NCBI GenBank assembly: GCA_965224015.1
Contig: OZ245032.1
Location: 806,001 to 870,000 of the forward strand
Length of the DNA: 64,000 nt
Direction of reading: 5' to 3'
From: CBDCVD01 sp965224015
GTDB lineage: Bacteria > Pseudomonadota > Alphaproteobacteria > Rhizobiales > CBDCVD01
Shown here: positions 23,127 to 31,602 of the stretch, piece by piece
Position numbering within the stretch: position 1 is the stretch's first letter
Layout of the letters: each line of letters starts with the position of its first letter
Notes under the pieces: generated by a model
The model's database searches: none
What the model saw: only the letters and a program-made list of their open reading frames with translations
Told to the model about the DNA's origin: nothing
Program-made: the position numbers and the translations under genes

Positions 23127-23927
23127 CTATTTGTGGTCAGCTTCCCACGCGTTCGAATTCCACCAATAAGTGATCAACTTGTCAAGGCGCCCGTCGTGGC
23201 GAATAAGCCGCATATAATTGTTGAGAGCCAGAAGCAGGTGCAGGGAATCGGGCCGCGTGGCAAATCCAAGCGGCTCTTTTGTCAAGGTGCCATCCAGGAT
23301 CATCAGATTGGCATTGTCACTTAGAAAACCGGAAATATTGGCCCGATCGGAAATGCCCGCATCAACACGCCCGGCAACGACAGCCTGAACCGTCTGGGCG
23401 GTGCCGCCAGCATATTCTTTGAGGGTTGCATTGGGCAATTGAGCCCGGGCCGTATCGGCGTAGGTCGAGCCCTGGGTAGCGCCGACTGAAATACCCGATT
23501 TGTTCAGTTCATCAGGCGTTTTGTAGCCCTTGCTCTTTAAGGCAAAAGCGATGTTTTCAGCAAAAAAGACCGGCTCAGTAAACACGATCTGCATGTGACG
23601 TTTTGCCGTTGGGGTCATGTCGGCGGCAATAAAGTCGGCTTTTCCCGATTGTAGCGCCGGGATCAGGCCCTTCCAGTCGTAGTCCTGGATAACCAGTTCA
23701 ACCCCCATGTCAGCGGCGAACAGTTTGGCAATCTCGATCGCCAGCCCGGTACGCTCGCCGTTCCTATTAACAAAACTCACCGGCGGTCCCTGGGTTTGCA
23801 CGGCGATCGTGATTTTCCCCTCTTTGACAACTTTTTCCATAGTGCTTTCAGCACTTGCCGTCGCCATCGCGTGGCCAAGTACCGATGCAGCCGCCGCAGC
23901 GACTACAAATTTTTTCAGGTTTAACAT
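23127..23927 (-). CDS. Amino acid ABC transporter substrate-binding protein
   Basis: Periplasmic solute-binding protein of family 3 (SBP_bac_3). The 266-residue product has a signal peptide (residues 1-26, cleavage near ASA) and the family pattern: ITIAVQTQGPPVSF, then RTGLAIEIAKLFAADMGVELV, then LIPALQSGKADFIAADMTPT and, in the second lobe, VGATQGSTYADTA and VVAGRVDAGISD. GGAGG lies eight bases before ATG 23927. The ligand pocket cannot be resolved by eye; polar amino acids are likely from the family. It lies between the ATPase gene (24 bp) and the permeases. Confidence 0.92.
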   Translation of the reverse strand: MLNLKKFVVAAAAASVLGHAMATASAESTMEKVVKEGKITIAVQTQGPPVSFVNRNGERTGLAIEIAKLFAADMGVELVIQDYDWKGLIPALQSGKADFIAADMTPTAKRHMQIVFTEPVFFAENIAFALKSKGYKTPDELNKSGISVGATQGSTYADTARAQLPNATLKEYAGGTAQTVQAVVAGRVDAGISDRANISGFLSDNANLMILDGTLTKEPLGFATRPDSLHLLLALNNYMRLIRHDGRLDKLITYWWNSNAWEADHK

Positions 23928-23951
23928 GGATCGTCCCTCCCTTTCGATTTG

Positions 23952-24704
23952 TTAGAGGATTTGCTGTAGAAAATTCTTGGCGCGCTCTGTTTGCGGATTA
24001 TCAAAGAATGTATCCGGGTTATTTTCTTCGACAATTGCCCCCTGGTCCATAAAAATAACCCGATCCGCCGCCTCACGCGCAAAACCCATTTCGTGGGTTA
24101 CCACCGCCATTGTCATTCCGTCCGTGGCCAGTTGGCGCATCAGCTCCAGTACGCCACCAACGGTCTCCGGGTCAAGAGCAGAAGTTGCTTCATCAAACAA
24201 CATGACCTTGGGCTTCATGGCCAAAGAGCGGGCGATGGCCACGCGCTGCTGTTGCCCGCCGGACAGTTGAACGGGATAATTCTCGGACAGGTCGGGAATT
24301 CCCACCCTGTCCAGGAGATCATGGGCGATGGACAAGGCCTCTTGTTTATCGCGTTTGAGAACAATGGTTTGCGGCAGGACGACATTTTCCAATGCCGTTT
24401 TGTGCAAAAACAGATTGAAATGCTGAAAAACCATCCCAACTTCGGCGCGCAATTTGTTGATGTTGACGCTCTTGCCCGTGACCTCGACGCCATCAATGAC
24501 AATGCGGCCGCTGTCAACACTTTGCAATCCGTTCAGCGAGCGCAATAGCGTCGATTTGCCGGAGCCTGAAGGGCCGATCACAACAACAACCTCGCCGCGA
24601 TCAATGTGATTGGTCACGTGATCCAAAGCGCGCACGGGCTCGGGGCGGGTCTTTAGATGATAGGTCTTGCACACATCATCAATCTCAATCATGGGAGCGC
24701 TCAT
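23952..24704 (-). CDS. Amino acid ABC transporter ATPase (GlnQ-like)
   Basis: 250-residue nucleotide-binding subunit: Walker A GPSGSGKSTLL (about 41-51), Q-loop in VFQHFNLF, signature LSGGQQQRVAIARSLA (about 140), Walker B VMLFDEATSALD and the switch His in VVTHEMGF. The frame extends 42 bp further upstream, but ATG 24704 overlaps the dapF stop as ATGA, so translation is probably coupled to dapF. This overlap is the strongest evidence that dapF and the transporter form one operon. Confidence 0.94.
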   Translation of the reverse strand: MSAPMIEIDDVCKTYHLKTRPEPVRALDHVTNHIDRGEVVVVIGPSGSGKSTLLRSLNGLQSVDSGRIVIDGVEVTGKSVNINKLRAEVGMVFQHFNLFLHKTALENVVLPQTIVLKRDKQEALSIAHDLLDRVGIPDLSENYPVQLSGGQQQRVAIARSLAMKPKVMLFDEATSALDPETVGGVLELMRQLATDGMTMAVVTHEMGFAREAADRVIFMDQGAIVEENNPDTFFDNPQTERAKNFLQQIL

Positions 24705-25612
24705 GGGAATGCCCTCTCGCGATGGGGCAACCGCCCAATGAAACAATAGGCAACGGGGCCGGTCATGGTGGCGCCAGCATTGTCATCAAAAGCGATGTCC
24801 AGGGCGCCGGCGGGCATTTCCACGCGGATCTGGTTTTCGTCGGTCAAACCGCGCAGTTGGGCCGCGCGTGCCGTGACACACGCTCCGGAGCCGCATGCCG
24901 CGGTGAGAATGCCTGGACGCTCGAAAACGGACAAGCGAATATGCGTCTCGCTCACAACCTGAGCAACATCAACGTTCACTTTTTCAGGAAACAAAGGTGC
25001 ATTTTGCACCGGCTCCGCCAAAGCCGCAACATCAAGACTATCCAGATCATCGACAAAAAATACGATGTGCGGATTGCCAATGGAAAGCGCCATGCCATTT
25101 TGTAAAGGGCCATTACCCACCGGTACATTATGCACATCCACCTCCGTTGCCAGCGGAATATCGGCCCAATCCGTGGAAATCCGCCCCATGGCAACACGGA
25201 CCGTCCTGTCGCCAACACGCTCACACAACAACGTTCCTCCCGCGGTCTCAATAATAATGTTGTCCCGGCCCATCTCCTCCAGCAACAGCCAGGCCAAGCA
25301 CCGCGTCGCATTACCACAGGCACCAACCTCCCGGCCATCGATATTGAGAATGCGCATAAACGCATGGGCCCCCACCTGGGTCCCCGCAGGGCTTGGCGGT
25401 TCTGCGATCAGCAGTTGCTCTCCACCAACCCCCACCTGTGGATCGCATATGTGCTTGATTTCGGCGACTGAGGGCACATAAGGCTCATGGCGGCCATCAA
25501 CAATCACAAAGTGATTGTGCAGCCCCTGCATTTTGACAAACCGACGCCCCGCCGCAGGCACGAACTGAGACCAGGCAATTTTCGCCCCTTCCTTATTGCC
25601 GTTAATATCCAT
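24701..25612 (-). CDS. dapF: Diaminopimelate epimerase, divergent
   Basis: DapF interconverts LL- and meso-diaminopimelate for lysine and peptidoglycan. The 303-residue product has both active-site cysteines in context: GACGNATRCL (about 97-106) and TAACGSGACVTA (about 240-251), plus SIGNPHIVFF. The usual GLGNDF near the N-terminus is replaced by GLHNHF, and the following G-G-D/C-DQ segment reads GVGGEQLL, so it is unusual. It is the first gene of an operon with a polar amino acid importer (ATGA overlap). It may be the housekeeping enzyme or a paralogue that epimerises the imported amino acid. The proline racemase superfamily is the alternative, but the spacing fits DapF better. Confidence 0.82.
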   Translation of the reverse strand: MDINGNKEGAKIAWSQFVPAAGRRFVKMQGLHNHFVIVDGRHEPYVPSVAEIKHICDPQVGVGGEQLLIAEPPSPAGTQVGAHAFMRILNIDGREVGACGNATRCLAWLLLEEMGRDNIIIETAGGTLLCERVGDRTVRVAMGRISTDWADIPLATEVDVHNVPVGNGPLQNGMALSIGNPHIVFFVDDLDSLDVAALAEPVQNAPLFPEKVNVDVAQVVSETHIRLSVFERPGILTAACGSGACVTARAAQLRGLTDENQIRVEMPAGALDIAFDDNAGATMTGPVAYCFIGRLPHRERAFP

Positions 25613-25675
25613 ACGTCACATACGCGTTCTTAAAGTTATGCAAATACGTATTCCATGCGCGCCACCGTGTCACCC

Positions 25676-25689
25676 ATGACACGCTCTAA
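25676..25689 (+). repeat. Repeat C terminus at the gor stop codon
   Basis: ATGACACGCT followed by CTAA, a C right end with a YTAR target. The interior is not present. The CTAA provides, on the minus strand, the TAG that ends gor. Confidence 0.5.
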
Positions 25690-27077
25690 TGACCGTCCCC
25701 ACCTTGGCGATGCCATATTTGGCTTGGTTTTTTTAATGTCACGAATTCTTCCATCGCTGTTGGATGAACCGCCATTGTGGCATCAAAATCAGCCTTTGTC
25801 GCTCTCATTTTCACGGCAATACCCAGAACCTGGATAACCTCGCCGGCCTCAGGCCCGATAATATGGCATCCGAGAACCCTGTCCGTGTGGCCATCGACAA
25901 TTAGCTTTAACAGCATCTGCTCATCTTTGTCGGGCAGGATAAACTTCATGGGCCTGAAGTGGGTGCGGTAAATGTGCAGACAATCGGTCACTTTTTTTGC
26001 CTCCCCCTCCGTCAGGCCTACGGTGCCGATTTCAGGTTGCGAAAACACCGCTGTCGGCACGTCGGCATAATCAACCTTGCGCGGCCTATCCTTGAAGGCC
26101 GTATCGACGAATGCAGCGCCCTCCCGGATTGCCACAGGGGTCAGGTTCATTCTGGCCGTGACATCGCCTACGGCATAAATATTCTCCACCGCTGTTTGCG
26201 AAAAGTCGTTCACAACAATAGCCCCGCGCCCGTCAAGCTGTACATTGGTATTCTCCAACCCCAGGGCCTGGGTATAGGGCACGCGGCCGGTAGCAAACAT
26301 GACCGTATCCACACTCTGCGAGAAATCATCGCCGCAGTGAACCTGCAGGCGGCCATTATCCTGTCGCACAATACGATCGGGATTGGTGTGCAGGTGTACG
26401 TTAATTCCACGCCCGGTCATCGCCTTATGTAGCCCCGTGCGCAGATCATCATCAAAGCCGCGCAGGATCTCCTCACCGCGATAAACAAGGGTTGTCTCGA
26501 CCCCAAGGCCGTTAAAGATACCAGCAAACTCAACCGCGATATAGCCGCCACCAACGATCATGATCCGTTGCGGCAGGTGTTCGAGATGAAACGCCTCGTT
26601 GGACGTAATCGCGTGCTCTATACCCGGGATTTGTGGCAGGAAGGGCCGTGCACCGGTGGCGATCAAAAGCTTGTCTGCCCTTATTTTGCGCCCGCTGGCA
26701 ACAAGGCGAAGTGTGTGCGGGCTTTCCATTTCCGCGCGCTCATGAAAAAGCGTGACCCCCGCACGCTCAAGATTTGCGATATAAACCCCGTTTAACCGCG
26801 CGATCTCTCTGTCCTTGTTGGCAACCAGCGTCGGCCAGTCAAAATCAAGCCCTGGCCCCGACCATCCATAGGCGGACGCACTTTTTAACGCCTCCCCATA
26901 GGCACTGGCATAGACAAACAGTTTCTTGGGCACACAGCCGCGAATAACGCACGTTCCCCCGACGCGGTATTCTTCTGCCAGGGCCACACGGTACCCGGCC
27001 TCACCGGCAAGGCGCGCCGCCCGCACCCCCCCGGAGCCGCCACCGATGACAAAGAGATCGTACTCATAATCCGCCAT
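25686..27077 (-). CDS. gor: Glutathione reductase
   Basis: FAD/NADPH enzyme that keeps glutathione reduced in the cytosol. It has 463 residues: FAD-binding GGGSGGVRAARLAGEAG (about 12-28), redox disulfide GGTCVIRGCVPKKL (about 40-53), the NADPH Rossmann motif VGGGYIAVEFAGIFNGLG (about 172), the second FAD motif YAVGDVT and the catalytic C-terminal AVHPTAMEE. IRGCVPKK and the motifs distinguish it from lipoamide dehydrogenase and mercuric reductase. The TAG stop lies in a repeat C end. It pairs functionally with gloB. Confidence 0.93.
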   Translation of the reverse strand: MADYEYDLFVIGGGSGGVRAARLAGEAGYRVALAEEYRVGGTCVIRGCVPKKLFVYASAYGEALKSASAYGWSGPGLDFDWPTLVANKDREIARLNGVYIANLERAGVTLFHERAEMESPHTLRLVASGRKIRADKLLIATGARPFLPQIPGIEHAITSNEAFHLEHLPQRIMIVGGGYIAVEFAGIFNGLGVETTLVYRGEEILRGFDDDLRTGLHKAMTGRGINVHLHTNPDRIVRQDNGRLQVHCGDDFSQSVDTVMFATGRVPYTQALGLENTNVQLDGRGAIVVNDFSQTAVENIYAVGDVTARMNLTPVAIREGAAFVDTAFKDRPRKVDYADVPTAVFSQPEIGTVGLTEGEAKKVTDCLHIYRTHFRPMKFILPDKDEQMLLKLIVDGHTDRVLGCHIIGPEAGEVIQVLGIAVKMRATKADFDATMAVHPTAMEEFVTLKKPSQIWHRQGGDGH

Positions 27078-27109
27078 GAGGCATAACTTCCTATCTTCTG
27101 CCGGGTGAA

Positions 27110-27210
27110 GTGACGTCTTATACCCGCTGCATGGGCGTTTTGTACACGCTGACTTGGGGTATATCTGTTAACAGGCTGGCCAGGTAATAGGTGGAAGTTT
27201 CCAACTCGAG
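27110..27210. repeat. Decayed remnants of repeats A and B
   Basis: TTGTACACGCTGACTTGGGG (A) and AACAGGCTGGCCAGGTAATA with GTTTCCAACTCGAG (B right arm and tail) remain in the gor upstream gap; both are too diverged to delimit. Confidence 0.45.
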
Positions 27211-27219
27211 CCCCTGGCG

Positions 27220-27588
27220 TTAGCCATCTTGGCCGGGCTCCGCAATCAAATGCACAAGGCCCGCCGGATTGCGTATCCAAAAGCCGCGAAAGTCGACAGG
27301 CAGCGGCTCGATCGAAGGATCATCCTGCGTGCCATGCGCAAGCAGATAGGCCCGCGCGGTTTCGTATTCCTCGACATTGAGTTCCAGCCAGATTTGCGCC
27401 TGGCTCAAACCCTCGACGCGGTCAAACCAGAGTTGGCCGCCTCCAAACACGGTGCGTGCTGTCCCTGGGCTTATGGCCTCAACGGACCAACCGAGCACAG
27501 TCTCATAAAAGGACACCGTCTGGTCAAAAACGTCAACGGGCAGTTTCATGGCGATATTGCGCCCAGGGGTGAACAGTGGCCCCGTCAT
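27220..27588 (-). CDS. VOC (glyoxalase/bleomycin-resistance) superfamily protein
   Basis: A 122-residue single-unit VOC protein with the expected beta-alpha-beta-beta-beta order: NIAMKLPVDVFDQTVSFYETVLGWSV, then the strand QLWFDRVEG, then IWLELNVEEYETARAYLLAHG, and the closing FRGFWIRNPAGLVHLIAEPG with its Glu. Possible metal ligands are sparse, so it need not be an enzyme. It stands with gor and the DUF2059 gene on the same strand, but gaps of 140 and 51 bp do not prove an operon. No specific function can be assigned. Confidence 0.7.
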   Translation of the reverse strand: MTGPLFTPGRNIAMKLPVDVFDQTVSFYETVLGWSVEAISPGTARTVFGGGQLWFDRVEGLSQAQIWLELNVEEYETARAYLLAHGTQDDPSIEPLPVDFRGFWIRNPAGLVHLIAEPGQDG

Positions 27589-27639
27589 TTTGTGGTTCTG
27601 CTTCCAATTCCATCCATAATCAAATCATCGCAAAGACAG

Positions 27640-28203
27640 TCATAGTCTGTGGCCCGCTTTAGCGAGTTCCTCGCGCACTCTTTCCATCATTTCGGTTGAC
27701 AGCTCGCCTGACCAGACCCGATTGGCTTCCAGGGTCTCGATGATGATCTGGCCGGATCGCTCGGCCATCTTGCGACCCGTATCCGTTTTGTAAAACGCAA
27801 TAATATTGTCAAGCTCTGCAATGGTAAAATGCGCGGCATAAATTCGCGCGACCTTGTCGACAAAAAGATTGATTCGCCCTGTAAGCGATAGGGAAGCCGC
27901 CTTGGCCGCCTCAGAGATCTCATTGGCAAGGTGCGGATTGGTGCGCGTCAAGGTCGCCCGCGACTGCTCCGCCAGCACCCCGAGCATCTTGTCAAACCCT
28001 TGCGCCGCGTTTGACAGGACCACCGCCTCCCGCGCTTTTGACAAATGTTCGGGAGACACCTCCTGGGCACGCCCATTTGCAACGGTAAGCGCCAGAAAGA
28101 GAAGGCCCATCAGACCGGCCAGTACTGATCGGCCGGCGGCTCCAGTCCGCGATACAGATTCGAGATATGCGCCACAAGAGACGCGATTAGCTGTAAAACT
28201 CAT
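27640..28203 (-). CDS. Exported DUF2059 family protein
   Basis: 187 residues with an N-terminal signal sequence (AGLMGLLFLALTVANGRAQ, cleavage near residue 46), then an all-helical domain. The DUF2059 core is visible at about 110-165: LFVDKVARIYAAHFTIAELDNIIAFYKTDTGRKMAER, including the typical F-E-L--I--FY-T--G pattern. The family is periplasmic or outer-membrane associated and has no proven function. The N-terminal part before the signal is long (about 28 residues). ATG 28203 is the only convincing start, although a downstream one at M32 (AGLMGLLF) would truncate the signal. Confidence 0.75.
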   Translation of the reverse strand: MSFTANRVSCGAYLESVSRTGAAGRSVLAGLMGLLFLALTVANGRAQEVSPEHLSKAREAVVLSNAAQGFDKMLGVLAEQSRATLTRTNPHLANEISEAAKAASLSLTGRINLFVDKVARIYAAHFTIAELDNIIAFYKTDTGRKMAERSGQIIIETLEANRVWSGELSTEMMERVREELAKAGHRL

Positions 28204-28452
28204 GATATATCCTGCGCTCGGTCTACCTTTGTCGTATTCTGTGTTACATTGATGGCCTTGTGCGCCAATGCCTTGAGAACCAAGGCACTAAGGCACTTTG
28301 GCCTCAATGAATGTGATTTTGGCTAAGTCGACCCCCACATCATGAAAGAGACTATATCGCGCTCCCATACCCTTGAACAAGGCCTTTACCAATGTCATAC
28401 ATCGGTACGTACACCTTATTAAAGACACGGTTAAGGACCGGGGCGGGCGACT

Positions 28453-28557
28453 TATACCAGCGGTATTGGCTTTATAGACACGCCGACTGGTGTACCGCCT
28501 TGATAACATACCTCTTTGACGCTAATCCATGAGTCATTGGTAAGGACCCTTGGTATT
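28453..28557 (+). repeat. Repeat A, full copy
   Basis: TTATACCAGCGGTATTGGCT to GGACCCTTGGTATTAT; the best-preserved forward copy and a good reference for the family (about 105 bp). The remaining gap, 28204-28452, holds no gene that I can see. Confidence 0.92.
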
Positions 28558-28644
28558 ATACCAAGGGGTTTTGCGTCTGGCTCCTGGACCAGGTCGTAAA
28601 TAGCAGTGTCCAGACGACACCAGATAACAATAAAAGGTAACACG

Positions 28645-29328
28645 ATGACGACACGACGGCTAGCCATATTTGATCTTGACGGAACCCTGGTTGACACAGC
28701 GCCGGATTTGCTGGGAACCCTCAACGACATCATGCACCGGGAGAAACTTGCCCCCATCGACAGCATATCCATGCGTCCGTTGGTCGGGCGGGGGATTGTG
28801 GCGATGCTTGAGCAGGCTTTGCTCCATAATGGTGTCGAGCGCTCAGCCGAGGCATTGGCGGATTTGCAGCAGGATTATCTGAAACTGTATGAAGGCCGTT
28901 TGAGTGAGGAAAGCCGACCCTTCCCAGGAGCAAAAGCAGCGCTGGAGACGTTGCGTCAACAGGACTGGATAATGGCGGTATGCACCAACAAGCCTGATAG
29001 CCTGGCGCGGGCGCTCCTTGATGACCTGTCCCTTAGCGCCTATTTTGCGGTCATTGCGGGACCTGAGGCATACGGGGTGCAAAAGCCCGACCCCCAGCAT
29101 GTGTTGCAAACCATGGCGCACGCAGGGGGAACGGCATCGACGAGCGTTATGGTTGGCGACAGCATTTATGACATCGAAGCCGCCTTAAATGCCGAGATGG
29201 CCTCCGTCGCGGTCACCTTTGGCTATTCCACAATTGCCCCGCAAGACCTGGGAGCGAACCGAATCATCTCGCATTTTGATCAACTGAATGGGCAACTCAA
29301 CGGGCTTGTTCCGCGCCATATTTCCTAG
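28645..29328 (+). CDS. gph: HAD-family phosphoglycolate phosphatase
   Basis: Removes phosphate from 2-phosphoglycolate formed by DNA repair or oxygenase activity. It has 227 residues with all HAD motifs: FDLDGTLVDTAP (nucleophile Asp at about 9), CTNKP (about 113), KPDPQH (about 147) and VGDSIYDIEAA (about 171). The helical cap lies between motifs I and II. The frame opens 39 bp earlier, but ATG 28645 has AAAAGGTAA upstream and starts right before the first strand. Other C1-cap HAD phosphatases are possible; Gph is the best fit. The TAG stop (29326-29328) belongs to the CTAG at a repeat C end. Confidence 0.85.
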   Translation: MTTRRLAIFDLDGTLVDTAPDLLGTLNDIMHREKLAPIDSISMRPLVGRGIVAMLEQALLHNGVERSAEALADLQQDYLKLYEGRLSEESRPFPGAKAALETLRQQDWIMAVCTNKPDSLARALLDDLSLSAYFAVIAGPEAYGVQKPDPQHVLQTMAHAGGTASTSVMVGDSIYDIEAALNAEMASVAVTFGYSTIAPQDLGANRIISHFDQLNGQLNGLVPRHIS

Positions 29329-29356
29329 AGTGCGTCAGGTTTTAATAGAAATTTTG
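29325..29356 (+). repeat. Repeat C left end at the gph stop codon
   Basis: CTAG (29325-29328), then AGTGCGTCAGGTTTTAATAG. The homology stops within about 30 bp. The following 270 bp (29357-29626) are AT-rich and hold no gene that I can see. Confidence 0.65.
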
Positions 29357-29626
29357 TCTATAAAACAATGCTGTAAGAGAATAATATAAACTGTTACATT
29401 ACTGTACGCTTCTCCCCAAGTCCTGAACAGCGCAATATTATCATCACGAATGGAGCCTCAGGTGTTGCTCAATTGCCACTGACGGAGAAAAATTGCAAAA
29501 TACCTGCCGTTCGGAAAGCACAAGGGCTTGCACTGGTCGACAAATCATCTATCAATACCGTGAAAGACTAAAAGAGCGGCGCCTTACAGGGTTTGACCTG
29601 TCCCGGGTACGACAAGCATCGGGACA

Positions 29627-29770
29627 TCTCCATGAACGGGCATCTACCTACCCGCTCCTCCTGTGGTTGGGAGGGGTGGGCTGGCCGGGTCGTCAATAGT
29701 CGTCTCCACCTGAAATGGAAGACCCTGTTAAGTCATTGGCTTTTGCATCAGAGCAAAGTTCTTGATCAAA
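29627..29770 (+). repeat. Repeat B, full copy
   Basis: AACGGGCATCTACCTACCCG with right arm GGGCTGGCCGGGTCGTCAAT and a long tail resembling those at 13.8 and 17.2 kb. It lies about 80 bp before the L,D-transpeptidase start, so it may form part of its leader. Confidence 0.7.
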
Positions 29771-29848
29771 ATAAAGAATTACCGGTGTTAACCGGATATC
29801 CAGTTACTGCGGGGCATAATAACGGTGAATAACAGCGAGGCAGTCATT

Positions 29849-30490
29849 ATGTTTAGTAAGTTCTCTCTCCGGCTTGGTGCCGGTTTTGTAATGTTGTGCG
29901 CTTTAGCTGCGAGTGCCCCTGCACGCGCCGAACACACAGCTGAAGGTGCACAAACACGGCAGGTCTACAATCCCGCTTCAGGAAAATTCATTACGGTTCC
30001 CTTGCGCGCCGTCACGCGCCAAGCACAACGGAAAAGCCGTTGGCGCTCTCCAGTGCCGCGGCAGCAGGTGTCCTACAAAACATCCCAGCGTCCGGGAACC
30101 GTTATTGTCGACACGCGCGAGCGGCGGCTCTACTATATTTTAGGTGAAAACAAAGCGATCCGCTACGGCGTCGGGGTCGGGCGCACGGGATTTCAATGGT
30201 CTGGGACCCATCGGGTTTCACGCAAAGCCAAATGGCCAACCTGGCGTCCCCCCGCTGCCATGCGCAAACGCCAGCCGGATTTGCCGAGCTATTATGCGGG
30301 CGGTCCCCGTAACCCCCTCGGGGCACGGGCCTTATATATCGGTAACACGATTTATCGCATCCACGGATCAAACGAGCCCTGGAGCATCGGCCAGGCGGTC
30401 TCATCAGGCTGCATCCGACTAACCAATGCGGATGTTCTGGACCTCTATGAGCGGGTAAGCGTTGGCGCAAAAGTTATCGTCAAGCGCTAA
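29849..30490 (+). CDS. L,D-transpeptidase (YkuD domain)
   Basis: Periplasmic cross-linking enzyme of peptidoglycan or outer-membrane lipoprotein attachment. 213 residues: a signal peptide (cleavage near ARA|EH, about residue 28), a basic linker rich in Arg and Gln, then YkuD (about 80-213). The catalytic segment reads IHGSNEPWSIG (His at about 170), then SSGCIRLTNADV with the nucleophile Cys at about 188; it has SSGC instead of the common SHGC, as in the ErfK/YbiS group. The frame opens at GTG 29825, but ATG 29849 follows GCGAGG and gives a normal signal sequence. Confidence 0.88.
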   Translation: MFSKFSLRLGAGFVMLCALAASAPARAEHTAEGAQTRQVYNPASGKFITVPLRAVTRQAQRKSRWRSPVPRQQVSYKTSQRPGTVIVDTRERRLYYILGENKAIRYGVGVGRTGFQWSGTHRVSRKAKWPTWRPPAAMRKRQPDLPSYYAGGPRNPLGARALYIGNTIYRIHGSNEPWSIGQAVSSGCIRLTNADVLDLYERVSVGAKVIVKR

Positions 30491-30576
30491 CAAAGGGGTT
30501 GCTCTCAGGCGGATTTCCTATATCGTATTGACGGTCTCCGTGCGCCCTGAGCGCCGTCAAATAAGGATAATCCTTC

Positions 30577-31602
30577 GTGACAATTGCGTCCCCACCGAGC
30601 CCCGAGCCCCATGGTGTCTTGATAGACCCGTTTGCCCGTCCCGTTAGTTATCTGCGGGTGTCGGTCACGGACCGATGCGATTTTCGCTGTGTTTATTGCA
30701 TGGCGGAAGATATGACGTTTCTGCCCAAACGCGATGTTTTGTCCCTGGAGGAAATGGAACGTTTGTGCGGCGCATTCATTGCCCTTGGGGTTAACAAAAT
30801 CCGCCTCACAGGAGGCGAACCGCTGGTGCGCAAGGACATCCTGACCCTGATCGCAGCCCTGTCATCTCACCTGCAATCAGGAGCCTTGCAAGAACTGACC
30901 CTGACAACCAACGGTAGTCAACTGGCGCGCTACAGTGCGGCGCTCGTTGAGCATGGGATTCGTCGTATCAATGTTTCTCTGGACACCCGCGACGAGGCGA
31001 TGTTTCGCGCCATAACCCGATGGGGAAACCTGCCGAAAGTCATGGCTGGCCTTGTTGCCGCCGATGCAGCCGGCTTGCAGATAAAAATCAACATGGTCGC
31101 GCTGAAGGGCGTCAATGACCATGAGATTGAGCCCATGCTCGTGTGGTGTCACGAACGTGGCTATGATCTGACCCTGATCGAGACCATGCCCATGGGGGAT
31201 ATTGCCGTTGATCGCAACAGCCAGTATCTGCCCCTTTCGCAGGTGCGTGAGCGGCTTGAGAAAACCTACACTTTGCGCGATATAGCCTACAAGACCGGAG
31301 GGCCCGCACGTTATGTGGAAGTGGCGCAAACCGGAGGTCGGCTGGGATTTATCACCCCCCTTACCCACAACTTTTGCGAAACATGCAATCGCGTGCGTGT
31401 CACCTGCACGGGAACCCTCTATATGTGCCTTGGCCAGGACGATGCTGCGGACCTGCGTTCCGTGTTGCGCGCCAGCGAGGGGGACGCGGCCCTTTGTGAG
31501 GCCATCGTTGAGGCCATATCGCGAAAACCCAAGGGACACGACTTCGTCATCGGGCGCGGCGGCGCAAACCTTGCGCGTCATATGTCGGTCACGGGGGGAT
31601 AG
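30577..31602 (+). CDS. moaA: GTP 3',8-cyclase MoaA
   Basis: Radical-SAM enzyme that, with MoaC, converts GTP to cyclic pyranopterin monophosphate, the first step of molybdenum cofactor synthesis. 341 residues. The N-terminal cluster motif is CDFRCVYCM (about 35-43), followed by KIRLTGGEPLVRKD and TTNGSQL. The second [4Fe-4S] site is FCETCNRVR and a third Cys in LYMCLG (about 270-290). The C-terminus ends in Gly-Gly, as is typical. GTG 30577 has AAGGA upstream. It is first in a rightward unit with the DMT permease (0 bp gap) and moeA. Confidence 0.96.
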   Translation: MTIASPPSPEPHGVLIDPFARPVSYLRVSVTDRCDFRCVYCMAEDMTFLPKRDVLSLEEMERLCGAFIALGVNKIRLTGGEPLVRKDILTLIAALSSHLQSGALQELTLTTNGSQLARYSAALVEHGIRRINVSLDTRDEAMFRAITRWGNLPKVMAGLVAADAAGLQIKINMVALKGVNDHEIEPMLVWCHERGYDLTLIETMPMGDIAVDRNSQYLPLSQVRERLEKTYTLRDIAYKTGGPARYVEVAQTGGRLGFITPLTHNFCETCNRVRVTCTGTLYMCLGQDDAADLRSVLRASEGDAALCEAIVEAISRKPKGHDFVIGRGGANLARHMSVTGG

